64,000 bases of DNA from Gemmatimonadota bacterium (GCA_021413975.1 JAIOPJ010000046.1:1-64000), one strand, 5' to 3'; shown: positions 37,783 through 47,086, counted from the stretch's first letter. The notes: generated from the sequence alone by a model not told the origin. A program made the numbers and translations.

Positions 37783-39744
37783 ATGCCCTTCCGAAGCCGC
37801 TCCACCCTGCGCCTCTTCGCGCTCTGTTCCACGATCGCCGCGCACGCGACTCCGGCGGCGGCGCAGGCGACCATCGCCAGGCCCGCCACCGTCGCCTCTC
37901 CGGCCGCCGCCGTGCCCGCGACCGTCGCGCAGCCCGGCCAGCCCGTCGCGGCCCCGGCGGTCGTCTACGACATCCGTTTCCCGGATCCCGTGCATCGCGA
38001 AGCCGAGGTCTCGGTGCGATTCAGCGGCGTGCCCATCGGTCCGCTGCGGGTAGGGATGGCCCGCAGTTCACCCGGGCGCTACGCGCTGCATGAGTTCGCC
38101 AAGAACGTCTATTCGGTGAAGGCCGTGAACGGCGTCGGTCGCGCGCTCACCGTGACGCGCGTCTCGCCGCACGAGTGGGTCGTCACCGGACACACCGGCG
38201 TGGTGATCCTCACCTACACGCTCTACGCCGATCGTGCCGATGGCACCTACGCGGGCATCGACGAGACGCGGGCGCACCTGAACATCCCGGCGACCTTCGC
38301 CTGGTCGCCGCAGCTCGCCACACGTCCCGTGGTCGTCACCTTCCACCGCCCGGACCCGGCGTGGAGGATCGCGACCCAGCTGCAGCCGACGAACGACGCC
38401 GAGACCTTCCGGGCGCCCAACCTGCAGTACTTCATGGACTCGCCGACCCATCTCGGCGTGCTCGACATCCGTGAGTGGCAGGTCGCGAGCGGCGGCCGCA
38501 CGCAGACGGTGCGCCTCGCGATGGATCACACCGGGACTCCCGAGCAGCTGACCGAGTTCACCGACCTCACCAAGCGCGTGGTGAACGAGGCCGCGGCCGT
38601 CTTCGGCGAGCTGCCGGCGTTCGACTTCGGCACCTACACCTTCGTGGCCTGCTACCGCCGCAACTGCGCCGGCGACGGCATGGAGCACCGCAACTCGACG
38701 TCGGTCACGTCGCCGCGGTCGCTGGCGGAGAGCCGGATGGACCTGTTGGGCACCGTCTCGCACGAATTCTTCCACGCCTGGAACGTGGAGCGGATCCGCC
38801 CCAGATCGATCGAGCCGTTCGACTTCACCGAGGCGAACATGAGCGGTGAGCTCTGGCTCGCCGAGGGGTTCACGAGCTACTACGGTGACCTGATCCTGGC
38901 GCGCGCGGGGATGGTCCCCCGGCCGCAGTACGCGCAGGGTCTCTCCGCGGCCGTCAACACGCTCACCACCAGCCCGGCGCGGGCGTTCAGCGGCGCCGTC
39001 GGCATGTCGCAGCAGGCGCCGTTCGTCGACGCGGCGGTCTCGATCGATCCCAACAACCGCTCGAACACCTTCATCTCGTACTACACCTACGGTGAAGGCC
39101 TCGGACTCGCGCTCGACCTGATGCTGCGGGGGCGGGCGACCCCGGCGACGCTCGACGACTTCATGCGCGAGATGTGGAGGCGACATGGGAAGGTGCAGAC
39201 GGCGGCACTCGCGCCGGCGCGCCCCTACACCCTGGCCGACGCCGAAGCGGCACTCGCTGCCGTGACGAGCGATTCGACCTTCGCCCAGACCTTCTTCCGC
39301 ACCTACGTCGTGGGCAGCGCGCTCCCGGACTATCCGACGTTGCTCGCGCAGGCCGGCTTCCTCGTGCGCCCCGCCCGTGCCGGTCGCGCCTGGATGGGAG
39401 ACACACGCATCTCGGCCTTCGAGGGCGAAGTGGTCGTGGCCGGCCCCACGAGCATCGGCTCCCCCATGTACGAGGTGGGGATGGCGGCCGGCGACCGGAT
39501 CACGCGCGTCGGCGATCGCGCGATCACGACCACCCCGGAACTCCGGCAGGCGATCGACGCGGCGAAGCCGGGGGAACGGGTGCGCGTCACCTGGATCGGT
39601 CGAGGCGGCGAGAAGTCGGCGATGATGACGCTCAAGGAGGATCCGAACGTCGAGGTGGTCGCCTTCGAGGACGCCGGCCGGACGCCGACGGCCGCGCAGT
39701 CGGCGTTCCGGGCCGCGTGGCTGGGAAGTAGAATCCGCCAGTAG
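37783..39744 (+). CDS. Second secreted M61 peptidase with PDZ domain
   Basis: This 653-residue protein has a signal peptide ending at TPAAAQ, then a Pro/Ala/Val-rich spacer (about 29-60). The catalytic site is HEFFH (His327, Glu328, His331) in VSHEFFHAWNVERIRPRSIE, with the third ligand Glu in LAEGFTSYYGDL. The C-terminal PDZ segment is YEVGMAAGDRITRVGDRAI. It is related to, but clearly diverged from, the M61 protein at 35287. It is probably co-transcribed with the amidohydrolase that follows after 30 bp. Confidence 0.93.
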   Translation: MPFRSRSTLRLFALCSTIAAHATPAAAQATIARPATVASPAAAVPATVAQPGQPVAAPAVVYDIRFPDPVHREAEVSVRFSGVPIGPLRVGMARSSPGRYALHEFAKNVYSVKAVNGVGRALTVTRVSPHEWVVTGHTGVVILTYTLYADRADGTYAGIDETRAHLNIPATFAWSPQLATRPVVVTFHRPDPAWRIATQLQPTNDAETFRAPNLQYFMDSPTHLGVLDIREWQVASGGRTQTVRLAMDHTGTPEQLTEFTDLTKRVVNEAAAVFGELPAFDFGTYTFVACYRRNCAGDGMEHRNSTSVTSPRSLAESRMDLLGTVSHEFFHAWNVERIRPRSIEPFDFTEANMSGELWLAEGFTSYYGDLILARAGMVPRPQYAQGLSAAVNTLTTSPARAFSGAVGMSQQAPFVDAAVSIDPNNRSNTFISYYTYGEGLGLALDLMLRGRATPATLDDFMREMWRRHGKVQTAALAPARPYTLADAEAALAAVTSDSTFAQTFFRTYVVGSALPDYPTLLAQAGFLVRPARAGRAWMGDTRISAFEGEVVVAGPTSIGSPMYEVGMAAGDRITRVGDRAITTTPELRQAIDAAKPGERVRVTWIGRGGEKSAMMTLKEDPNVEVVAFEDAGRTPTAAQSAFRAAWLGSRIRQ

Positions 39745-39774
39745 TCGTTCCGTCATCCCTACCGGACCAAGCCG

Positions 39775-41448
39775 ATGATCCATTCACGCAGTCTGGCGGC
39801 ACTCGTGCTGCTCTCCGCCGTGGCCGGGCCCCTCCGGGCCCAGCAGCTGCCCGCCGACCTCGTCGTCACCAATGGCCGCATCTACACCGTCGACGGGGCC
39901 CGCACCGTGGTCGACGCGATGGCGATCCGCGCCGGACGCGTCGTGTTCGTCGGGGACCGTGCCGGCGCGCGCGCACTCACCGGCGCGAACACCCGCACGC
40001 TCGACCTGCAGGGCCGGACCGTCATCCCCGGCATGACCGATGCCCACGCGCACGTCACCGGCCTCGGCCAGTCGTTGCTCAACGTGGACCTCGTGGGCAC
40101 AACGTCGTATGAGCAGGTGATCGCGAAGGTGGTCGAGCGCGCGCGCACCACACCCAAGGGCGAGTGGATCATCGGCCGCGGCTGGGACCAGAACGACTGG
40201 GGGGACACCCGCTGGCCGACGCACGAGGCGCTCTCGCGCGCGGTCCCTGACCATCCCGTCTACCTCGAACGCGTGGACGGCCACGCCGGCCTCGTGAACG
40301 CGCTCGCGCTGCAGAAGGCAGGCGTCACCAAGGCGACCCCGAACCCCGGCGGCGGTTCGATCGAACGCGACGCACAGGGGAACCCGGCCGGCGTCTTCGT
40401 CGACAACGCCCAGGACCTCATCGGACGCGCGATCCCCGCCCAGACCCGTGCACAGGTCAAGAACGCGATCAAGCTCGCGATCACCGAGATGCACCGGTGG
40501 GGCCTCACCGGCGTGCACGACGCCGGCGCGTCGGCGCAGGTGCTCGGACTCTATGAGGAACTCGGTCGCGAGGGTGCGCTGGACATCCGGATGTACGCGA
40601 TGATCTCCGACGACGCGTCGACGATCGAGGCCTGGTTCAAGCGCGGCCCGCAGAGCGGACTCTTCGACGGCATGCTCTGGGTGCGCTCGGTGAAGCTCTA
40701 TCAGGACGGCGCCCTGGGCTCGCGCGGCGCGGCCCTGCTGGAGCCCTACTCCGACAACGCCGCGACGACCGGCCTGCTCGTCTCCGCCCCCGAACACATC
40801 AAGGAGGTCGCGACGCGCGCGCTGCGCGCCGGCTTCCAGGTGAACACGCATGCGATCGGCGACCGCGGCAACCGGCTCGTGCTCGACTCGTACGAGGCCG
40901 CGCTCAAGGCGGTGCCCACCGCCGATCACCGCTTCCGCGTGGAGCATGCGCAGATCCTCAACTACGACGACATCCCGCGCTTCGCGCAGCTCGGCGTGAT
41001 CCCGTCCATGCAGGCCTCGCACCAGACGAGCGACATGTACTGGGCCGCCAACCGGCTCGGCGAGAACCGTCTGCGCGGTGCGTACGCCTGGCGCTCGCTC
41101 CTCGAGAGCGGCGTGGTGGTCCCCAATGGATCCGACTTCCCCGTGGAGTACGTCGATCCGCTCATCTCGTTCAAGTCGGCCGTCACACGGCAGGACGCCC
41201 GCGGATGGCCGGCCGGCGGCTGGTATCCGGAACAGCGGATGACCCGCGACGAAGGCCTCAAGTCGATGACGCTCTGGCCCGCCTACGCGGCCTTCCAGGA
41301 GAGCGAACTCGGCTCGCTGGCCGCCGGGAAGCGCGCCGACTTCGTGGTGCTCGACATGGACATCATGCGCGCCCCCGACGCCGTGCTGCAGGATGCGCGC
41401 GTGGTCTCCACCTGGGTCGGTGGCCGCGTCGTCTACGAGAGGAAGTAG
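39775..41448 (+). CDS. Secreted amidohydrolase (YtcJ-like, amidohydrolase 3 family)
   Basis: This 557-residue protein has a signal peptide (LAALVLLSAVAGPLRAQQ). Composite metal-dependent hydrolase features are visible: TVIPGMTDAHAHVTGLGQSL with the HxH pair, the gate segment IGRGWDQNDWGD, VRSVKLYQDGALGSRGAALL, FQVNTHAIGDRGNRLVLD, RVEHAQIL, NGSDFPVEYVDP and a C-terminal LAAGKRADFVVLD strand. Enzymes of this group hydrolyse amide or related C-N bonds; substrate unknown. Export and its place in a peptidase cluster point to degradation of external amides or peptides. Confidence 0.92.
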   Translation: MIHSRSLAALVLLSAVAGPLRAQQLPADLVVTNGRIYTVDGARTVVDAMAIRAGRVVFVGDRAGARALTGANTRTLDLQGRTVIPGMTDAHAHVTGLGQSLLNVDLVGTTSYEQVIAKVVERARTTPKGEWIIGRGWDQNDWGDTRWPTHEALSRAVPDHPVYLERVDGHAGLVNALALQKAGVTKATPNPGGGSIERDAQGNPAGVFVDNAQDLIGRAIPAQTRAQVKNAIKLAITEMHRWGLTGVHDAGASAQVLGLYEELGREGALDIRMYAMISDDASTIEAWFKRGPQSGLFDGMLWVRSVKLYQDGALGSRGAALLEPYSDNAATTGLLVSAPEHIKEVATRALRAGFQVNTHAIGDRGNRLVLDSYEAALKAVPTADHRFRVEHAQILNYDDIPRFAQLGVIPSMQASHQTSDMYWAANRLGENRLRGAYAWRSLLESGVVVPNGSDFPVEYVDPLISFKSAVTRQDARGWPAGGWYPEQRMTRDEGLKSMTLWPAYAAFQESELGSLAAGKRADFVVLDMDIMRAPDAVLQDARVVSTWVGGRVVYERK

Positions 41449-41452
41449 ACCG

Positions 41453-41842
41453 GTGCGGCAGATCTTCCTCATCCGGATCGCGCTGATCCTCGGTGTGGCG
41501 ATCTTCGCCGCCCTCACCGTCTTCCAGCGCACGCAGGGCATGATCCCCGACGCCACCGACCCCGACGCCCTCCGGACGCTGCAGATGCTCCGGTACGCGG
41601 GCTGGGGCTACTCGGCTTTCGCGGTCGCGTGGGCCTTCTTCTTCCGCGCGCGGGTCGAGGCGGCCATGAGTGAACAGCGGATCCACACGGCGCTCATCAT
41701 CGGATGGGCGCCGGCCGAGGGTGCCGCCCTCCTCGGGGTCGTGCAGTGCTTCCTCGGCGCGCCGCTCGCGGCCATGGCGGTGGGGGTGCTCACCTTCGCC
41801 GTCGTCCTCCTGCTGCTGCCCATTCCCGACACCCGCAGCTGA
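41453..41842 (+). CDS. Small four-helix membrane protein, unknown
   Basis: This 129-residue protein starts at the GTG at 41453, 4 bp after the amidohydrolase stop. Four hydrophobic helices are visible: IFLIRIALILGVAIFAALTV, YAGWGYSAFAVAWAFFF, ALIIGWAPAEGAALLGVVQC and LAAMAVGVLTFAVVLLLLPI. The helix order with a charged loop (RARVEAAMSEQRIHT) between pairs is reminiscent of small membrane proteins of unknown function. The tight spacing on both sides suggests an operon with the amidohydrolase and the M42 peptidase. Confidence 0.75.
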   Translation: MRQIFLIRIALILGVAIFAALTVFQRTQGMIPDATDPDALRTLQMLRYAGWGYSAFAVAWAFFFRARVEAAMSEQRIHTALIIGWAPAEGAALLGVVQCFLGAPLAAMAVGVLTFAVVLLLLPIPDTRS

Positions 41843-41850
41843 GGTCCCGC

Positions 41851-42921
41851 ATGCTCAAGCCCGCCGCCGTCACCTTCCTCAAGACGCTGCTCGACACGCC
41901 CGGTCCGTCGGGCTACGAGTCCGCGGCCGCCAAGGTCTGGCGCGACGAAGCCGCCACCTTCGCCGCCGACGTGCAGGGCGACGTGCACGGCAACTCGATG
42001 GCCGTCGTGAACCCATCCGGGTCGCCCACGATCATGCTCGCCGGCCACATCGACGAGATCGGCGTGATCGTCACCTACATCGACGACGACGGCTACGTGT
42101 ACATCGCGCCGATCGGCGGGTGGGACCCGCAGGTGCTCGTCGCGCAGCGCATCCGGTTCCTCGGCCGCGACGGTGACGTCCTGGGCGCGGTCGGCAAGAA
42201 GCCCATCCACCTGATGAAGGTCGAGGACCGCGAGAAGGCCTCGAAGATGACCGACCTCTGGGTCGACATCGGCGCGTCGACGCGCGCGCAGGCCGAGGCG
42301 CGGCTCTCGATCGGCGACGCCGGCGTCATCGATTCGCGCACGCTCGACTTCCCGAACGACCGCATCGTCTCGCGTTCGATCGACGACCGGATCGGCGCCT
42401 TCGTGGTGCTCGAGGCGTTGCGCCGGTATGCGGCCGACCCCGGCGACGCGCGCGTCGTGGCGGTGGCGACCACGCAGGAGGAGATCGGGTACCACGGCGG
42501 CGGGGCGCGCGTGGCCGGCGAACGGGTCGACCCCGCGATGGCGATCGTCGTCGATGTGACCTTCGCGACCGACCATCCCGGCGTGGAGAAGAAGGAACTC
42601 GGCGACTCCAGGCTCGGCAGCGGTCCGGTGCTCACGCGCGGGTCGGTGGTCTCCCCGGTCGCGTTCAAGATCGTGCGCGACACGGCCGAGTCGCTGCGGA
42701 TCCCGTTCACGCTCCATGCCGCCGGGCGCGACACGAGCACCGACGCCGACGCCATCCATCTCGCCCGCGAGGGCGTGGCGACGATGCTCCTCTCGGTGCC
42801 GAACCGCTACATGCACTCGCCCAACGAGATGGTGAGTCTCGTCGACCTCGACCACGCCGCCACGCTCATCGCCGCCGCGTGCAAGGCGGTGACGGGCACG
42901 ACCGACTTCACGGCCCGCTGA
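41851..42921 (+). CDS. M42-family cytosolic aminopeptidase (glutamyl aminopeptidase/FrvX type)
   Basis: This 356-residue protein has no signal peptide. Family features are TPGPSGYE at the N-terminus, the metal-ligand motif MLAGHIDEIGVIVTYID, DFPNDRIVSRSIDDRIGAFV, the catalytic Glu-Glu pair in TTQEEIGYHGGGAR, VVDVTFATDHPG and the C-terminal RYMHSPNEMVSLVDL with a metal-binding His. M42 enzymes form dodecameric shells that trim short peptides in the cytosol, so it could finish peptides produced by the exported peptidases encoded just upstream. The 3' end overlaps the convergent HEAT-repeat gene by 14 bp. Confidence 0.94.
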   Translation: MLKPAAVTFLKTLLDTPGPSGYESAAAKVWRDEAATFAADVQGDVHGNSMAVVNPSGSPTIMLAGHIDEIGVIVTYIDDDGYVYIAPIGGWDPQVLVAQRIRFLGRDGDVLGAVGKKPIHLMKVEDREKASKMTDLWVDIGASTRAQAEARLSIGDAGVIDSRTLDFPNDRIVSRSIDDRIGAFVVLEALRRYAADPGDARVVAVATTQEEIGYHGGGARVAGERVDPAMAIVVDVTFATDHPGVEKKELGDSRLGSGPVLTRGSVVSPVAFKIVRDTAESLRIPFTLHAAGRDTSTDADAIHLAREGVATMLLSVPNRYMHSPNEMVSLVDLDHAATLIAAACKAVTGTTDFTAR

Positions 42922-44635
42922 CCGCCGGGATGCCGGTGGTGCTCGTGCGGCGCTGCGCCTGCGCCACGAGCCGTACCGACGCCTCGCGCACGTCGCGGTC
43001 GCGGTCGGCGCGCAGCGCCTGCACGGCGGCCATCCCGGCGGGAGCGCGGATGATGGCGAGAGCGGTGCAGGCCTGGATCCGCATCGCCGCGCTCTTCTTG
43101 AGCGCGTTCGCGCCCTCCCCCTCGGCGATAGGGATCAGCGCCTGCACCGCCTCCGCGGTGGGGATCGTCCCCAAGGCCGCGATCGCCGAGTAGAGCACCT
43201 CGCGGTCACTCTCCTGCCCGATCAGCGACACGAGCCAGCGCAGCACCTCCGGCTCGCGACGCCCCACGAGCGCCGCGACGGCGCGCGACCGCACCATCGG
43301 GGACTCATCCGTGAGGGTCGAGGCGACAGCTCCGAGCGCGTCGGCGGTGCCGGCCTCGGCGAGCGCCGAGACCGCCGCGCGTCGCGTGCGCGCGTCCGGG
43401 TGCTGCAACAGCTCCACGAGGAGCTGGCGGGCGGGCGGCTCCCGCAGCTCGCCGAGGAGATGCGCGGTCTGGCGCACCACCGACTCGCGCGGGTCGCGCG
43501 AGAAGGCGAGGAGGGCATCGTAGGTCCGACGGAGGCCGCGAAGGCACTCGAGACAGGTCGCGCGCGCCGTATCGGAAGGCGCCGACGCGAACTCGTCGAT
43601 GACCGCTTCGGCACCGTCGATGCCGAACCGGTAGAGCACCTGCTGGAGCCGATCCGCGGCCACCGGGTCGGTGCTCCGGGAGTGTCGCAGCACCGCGAGC
43701 TGCCGCAGCAGCACCGGCTTCGCGAGCTGCCGCACGGCATGGTTGAGCGCCTGCCGTCTGGCATCGGAGCTGTCGCGCTCGAGGAGCCGGAACTCGAGCG
43801 CGACGAGGGTGGTGAGCGATTCGATCAGGTCGTCGTGACGCCCCTGACGGAAGGCCAGGTCGCAGACCGTCACGAGCCGATCGAGCGCGCTCGCGAGACG
43901 CTCGGTGGTGTCGGCGCGATCGGCGTCGTCGCGCGCACCCGCGAGCGCCGGCACCTGCGTCTCCGGCATCGCGATGGCGGCGACGAGGCGTTCGGGGACA
44001 TCGCGGGGTTCGGGCGCCGCCGAGGGAGCGGGCACCGGTTGCGCGACCGGCGTGCGACGGCGCATCGGCCCGCCCTCTGGCTCCTCCGCGGGGACCGCGG
44101 GGATACCCGGCGTCGAACCGCGTGACGGTCGCGCGGCGATCGCAGGCTGGGCGACGGGCGTCTGGCGTCGCTGCGAGCCGGAGACGCGTTTCGCAGGTGC
44201 GTTGGGAGGAGCCGAGGGAGGAACCGCGTCGGGCTCGGCCACCGCCCGCGCCCGCAGTCGCCGCGGGAGGGACTTGGGATCGATCACGATCTGGCGCGCC
44301 GCGAAGCGCGCGACCTGATCCCCGGCGCCGGGCGCGGCCGCCAGCACGCGCGCGAGGTCGAGCAGATCCGCCTGCGTCGCTCGCTCGGTGACCGCCAGTT
44401 CCTCGAGGCCGTAGACCGCGAACCGCGACGCGAGGAGCGGCGAGTCGAACGGCGCGCCGTCGGCGAGCAGGGCCCCGTCCGCGAGCGCGAATCGCACCTC
44501 GCCCGCCTTCGCGGCCTCGATCACCGCCCGGGCCGCGTCGCGCTGCTCCATCACGGCCGACGGCTGCGAGCTCACCAGCACGACGAGCGCGGCGAATCGT
44601 TCAGCGAGATCGAGGTTCGGTGGGCGGTCGGTCAT
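42908..44635 (-). CDS. HEAT-repeat protein with low-complexity linker
   Basis: This protein has 575 residues from the ATG at 44635 (MTDRPPNLDLAERFAAL). The N-terminal 120 residues are helical. Residues about 130-215 form a Pro/Ala/Arg-rich linker with two copies of a RR(Q/R)TPVAQP motif and a GIPAV segment. The C-terminal 330 residues are HEAT-like repeats of 30-35 residues, for example PPARQLLVELLQHPDARTRR, AAVSALAEAGTADALGAVAS and EVLYSAIAALGTIPTAEAVQ. The last residues repeat the linker motif as TSTTGIPAV. It is probably a scaffold; the Thr-Pro motifs may be kinase targets, but that is only a suggestion. Confidence 0.8.
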   Translation of the reverse strand: MTDRPPNLDLAERFAALVVLVSSQPSAVMEQRDAARAVIEAAKAGEVRFALADGALLADGAPFDSPLLASRFAVYGLEELAVTERATQADLLDLARVLAAAPGAGDQVARFAARQIVIDPKSLPRRLRARAVAEPDAVPPSAPPNAPAKRVSGSQRRQTPVAQPAIAARPSRGSTPGIPAVPAEEPEGGPMRRRTPVAQPVPAPSAAPEPRDVPERLVAAIAMPETQVPALAGARDDADRADTTERLASALDRLVTVCDLAFRQGRHDDLIESLTTLVALEFRLLERDSSDARRQALNHAVRQLAKPVLLRQLAVLRHSRSTDPVAADRLQQVLYRFGIDGAEAVIDEFASAPSDTARATCLECLRGLRRTYDALLAFSRDPRESVVRQTAHLLGELREPPARQLLVELLQHPDARTRRAAVSALAEAGTADALGAVASTLTDESPMVRSRAVAALVGRREPEVLRWLVSLIGQESDREVLYSAIAALGTIPTAEAVQALIPIAEGEGANALKKSAAMRIQACTALAIIRAPAGMAAVQALRADRDRDVREASVRLVAQAQRRTSTTGIPAVSGP

Positions 44636-44701
44636 CGGCTGCTGGTGTGGGTCGCGGAGTCCCGATAACATACGCGGGCCGCGCCTCCCGGCACCATCAG
44701 C

Positions 44702-44742
44702 GCGCCGCGCCGGTGCACCGAGCCGGTGCGCCGCGCCGGTGC
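44702..44742 (+). repeat. 15-bp direct repeat upstream of the deacetylase-like gene
   Basis: GCGCCGCGCCGGTGC occurs at 44702-44716 and again at 44728-44742, separated by ACCGAGCCGGT. It lies 24 bp before the start at 44766. It may be a simple GC-rich duplication; no function is apparent. Confidence 0.4.
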
Positions 44743-44765
44743 CCCTCTCCGCTCACCCCCCGCAG

Positions 44766-45692
44766 ATGCCGCTGCACGCCTGGTCGAGCGCGCACTATGC
44801 GATCGCGCTGCCCGCGGGGCACCGCTTCCCGATCGCGAAGTATGCGCTGCTGCGCGAGGCCGTCCTCGCCGAGGGCGTGGTGCTGGCGGCACATCTCCAC
44901 GACCCGGCGCGCGCTCCGCTCGAGGATGTGCGTCGCGTGCACGATGCCGCGTATCTCGATCGGCTGGTGCAGGGCACCATGCCCGCCGCCGAACAGCGCC
45001 GGCTCGGGTTCCCCTGGAGCGAAGGACTCGTGGAGCGCTCGTTCCGCGCCTGCGGCGGCACGCTCGAGGCCGCCGCGCATGCACTGAGGAACGGCATCGC
45101 GATGAACCTCGCCGGCGGCACGCACCATGCCTTCGCGTCGCACGGCGAGGGCTTCTGCGTGCTCAACGACGTCGCCGTCGCGGTGCGCGCGCTCCGCGCG
45201 CGCGGACTCGTGGAGCGGGTCGCCGTGATCGACCTAGACGTCCACCAGGGGAACGGCACGCACGCCATCCTCGCCGACGACGAGGCTTCCTTCACCTTCT
45301 CGATGCATGGCGGACGGAACTACCCGTTCCGGAAGGTGCCGGGCCGTCTCGACATCGAGCTCGAGGACGGCACCGGCGACGCCGAGTACCTCGAGCGGCT
45401 CGCGGGCGCACTGCCGGGGGTGCTCGCCGCCGCGCGCCCCGACATCGTGTTCTATCTCGCCGGCGCCGATCCGCACGAGGGGGACACGCTCGGCCGGCTC
45501 AAGCTCTCGTTCGACGGACTCATGCGTCGCGATGCGCTCGTGCTCGAGTCGGCGCGCGCGGTCGGCGTGCCGGTCGCGATCGCGATCGCGGGGGGCTACG
45601 GGCGCGAGATGGACGACACGGTGCGCGTCCACCTGAACACCGCGCGGATCGCGCGTGACTTCCTCCGGGACGAGCGCGCAGGCATGCTGTAG
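44766..45692 (+). CDS. Histone-deacetylase-family amidohydrolase
   Basis: This protein has 308 residues from the ATG at 44766; a GTG at 44739 is a less likely start. It has the arginase/deacetylase fold with NLAGGTHHAFASHGEGFCVL (paired His), zinc ligands Asp and His in IDLDVHQGNGTHAIL, GADPHEGDTLG with the third ligand Asp, and IAGGYG near the C-terminus. Related bacterial enzymes remove acyl groups from polyamines, acetoin-linked proteins or other acetyl amides; the substrate here is unknown. It is followed after 3 bp by a hydrolase gene, so they are one operon. Confidence 0.92.
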   Translation: MPLHAWSSAHYAIALPAGHRFPIAKYALLREAVLAEGVVLAAHLHDPARAPLEDVRRVHDAAYLDRLVQGTMPAAEQRRLGFPWSEGLVERSFRACGGTLEAAAHALRNGIAMNLAGGTHHAFASHGEGFCVLNDVAVAVRALRARGLVERVAVIDLDVHQGNGTHAILADDEASFTFSMHGGRNYPFRKVPGRLDIELEDGTGDAEYLERLAGALPGVLAAARPDIVFYLAGADPHEGDTLGRLKLSFDGLMRRDALVLESARAVGVPVAIAIAGGYGREMDDTVRVHLNTARIARDFLRDERAGML

Positions 45693-45695
45693 ACC

Positions 45696-46589
45696 ATGCC
45701 ACCGATCCCCGCCCCGCTCCAGAGCGGCTTCACCACCACCACGCCGGTGCCGCTCTATTGGTGCCGGTACGCGCCCGCCGCGCCGTACGGTACGCTCGTG
45801 GTGCTGCACGGCGGCCCGGGGGCGCACCACGACTACATGCTCCCCCAACTGCTCGCGCTCGCCGCGGACCGCAGCTGCCTCTTCTACGATCAGCGCGGCG
45901 GAGGGCGGTCGAAGACCGACGATCGCACGCCGATCACCTGGCGCACCCACGTGGAGGACCTCACCGCCGTGCTCGCGGAGCTCGCACCGGGCCCGGTCTC
46001 GCTCGTCGGGTACTCCTGGGGGGCGCTGTTGGCGATGCTCTACGCGATCGAGGCGGCGGCCGGGCGGGCCGGGCCGGTGCCCGCGAGGATGGTGTTGCTC
46101 GACCCCGCGCCGGTCTCACGAGCGTTCCGTGAGCGCTTCGAGGCCGAGTTCGCACGACGGCAGGCGAGCCCCGCCCTCGCCGCACTGCGCGACGCGCTCG
46201 CGGCGAGCGGACTCCGCGAGTCGGATCCCCCGGCGTACCGGCAGCGCACCTTCGAACTCAGCGTGGCCGGCTACTTCGCCGACCCGTCACGCGCACGCGA
46301 CCTCACGCCGTTCCGCGTCACGGGCCGCGTGCAGCAGTCGGTCTGGGAGTCGCTCGGCGAGTTCGACCTCGTGCCCGCGCTGCGTGACCTTCGCGTCGCG
46401 TCGTTGGTCGTTCATGGCAGGCAGGACCCCATTCCGCTCGACTCCGCAGCCGCCGCGGCCGGTGCCCTCTCGGCCCAGACCGCGTGGCTGGAGGAGTGCG
46501 GACATGTCCCGTATGTTGAACAGCCCGAGGAGATGTTCGACGTCGTGCGCACCTTCCTCGACGACACCGAGTCCCTGACCCACGACTAG
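45696..46589 (+). CDS. Alpha/beta hydrolase, prolyl-aminopeptidase-like
   Basis: This 297-residue protein has the S33 pattern: VVLHGGPGAHHDYM (oxyanion loop, residues 35-48), YDQRGGGRSK, nucleophile Ser107 in LVGYSWGALLAM, and a C-terminal Asp/His pair in VVHGRQDPIPL and EECGHVPYVEQP. The HGGPG plus DQRG combination is characteristic of proline iminopeptidases, though epoxide hydrolases and esterases share the fold. No signal peptide. It lies between the deacetylase-like gene (3-bp gap) and a hypothetical gene that starts directly after its stop. Confidence 0.88.
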   Translation: MPPIPAPLQSGFTTTTPVPLYWCRYAPAAPYGTLVVLHGGPGAHHDYMLPQLLALAADRSCLFYDQRGGGRSKTDDRTPITWRTHVEDLTAVLAELAPGPVSLVGYSWGALLAMLYAIEAAAGRAGPVPARMVLLDPAPVSRAFRERFEAEFARRQASPALAALRDALAASGLRESDPPAYRQRTFELSVAGYFADPSRARDLTPFRVTGRVQQSVWESLGEFDLVPALRDLRVASLVVHGRQDPIPLDSAAAAAGALSAQTAWLEECGHVPYVEQPEEMFDVVRTFLDDTESLTHD

Positions 46590-47045
46590 ATGGCCGCGAA
46601 CCACGAGATCGTCCAGCCGCATGTCGGGACCGTCGAGCACGGCGGGCGACGCTACAACGTCTCCGTGCGGATCGAATGGGACGGCATCGAGTACGTCGGT
46701 CGCCTCTGGTTCGCCGACGAGGCGTGGGACGACCTCGGGATCCCCGATCGCGGTGCCTTCCCCGGCCGCACGCGCGAGGAGGTCATCGCGCAGACCAAGC
46801 GACTCACCGAGCCCGACATGGTGAATCGCTACAAGCGCGCCCTCGCCGAGAAGCGCCGCTACACGGCGCTGCGGCGCCGGACCGAGGACGTGCTCGCCAA
46901 GATCCGCTATCTCAATCAGGTGGCCGTCTCGATGCGCGCCGGGCTGCTCGACGTCGACGGCGCCGCGCAGGAGATCGACCTCACGGAACAGCAGCTGCAT
47001 GCGCTGATCGACCGGCTCGGGGAGAATGCGGGGGTCGAGTCCTAG
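46590..47045 (+). CDS. Hypothetical protein
   Basis: This 151-residue protein has an ATG immediately after the hydrolase stop. The N-terminal half is beta-rich (VGTVEHGGRRYNVSVRIEWD, IEYVGRLWFADEAWDDLGIP). The C-terminal half is charged and helical (LAEKRRYTALRRRTEDVLAK). It is soluble, with no cysteine and no recognised motif. I do not recognise the family. Its stop codon TAG forms the first base of a heptamer array. Confidence 0.75.
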   Translation: MAANHEIVQPHVGTVEHGGRRYNVSVRIEWDGIEYVGRLWFADEAWDDLGIPDRGAFPGRTREEVIAQTKRLTEPDMVNRYKRALAEKRRYTALRRRTEDVLAKIRYLNQVAVSMRAGLLDVDGAAQEIDLTEQQLHALIDRLGENAGVES

Positions 47046-47086
47046 GCTGAAGGATGAAGGCCGAAGGATGAAGGATGAAAGATGAA
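47045..47086 (+). repeat. Heptamer array, six units, between hypothetical gene and polX
   Basis: Units in strict register: GGCTGAA, GGATGAA, GGCCGAA, GGATGAA, GGATGAA, AGATGAA. The array begins on the last base of the preceding stop codon and ends 26 bp before the polX start. It is the longest and cleanest of the GGATGAA-type arrays in the window. Confidence 0.9.

Noticed and set aside
44702-44742. 15-bp direct repeat as an insertion-site duplication
   Set aside because: Only 11 bp separate the copies and no element lies between them; it is more likely a GC-rich local duplication.
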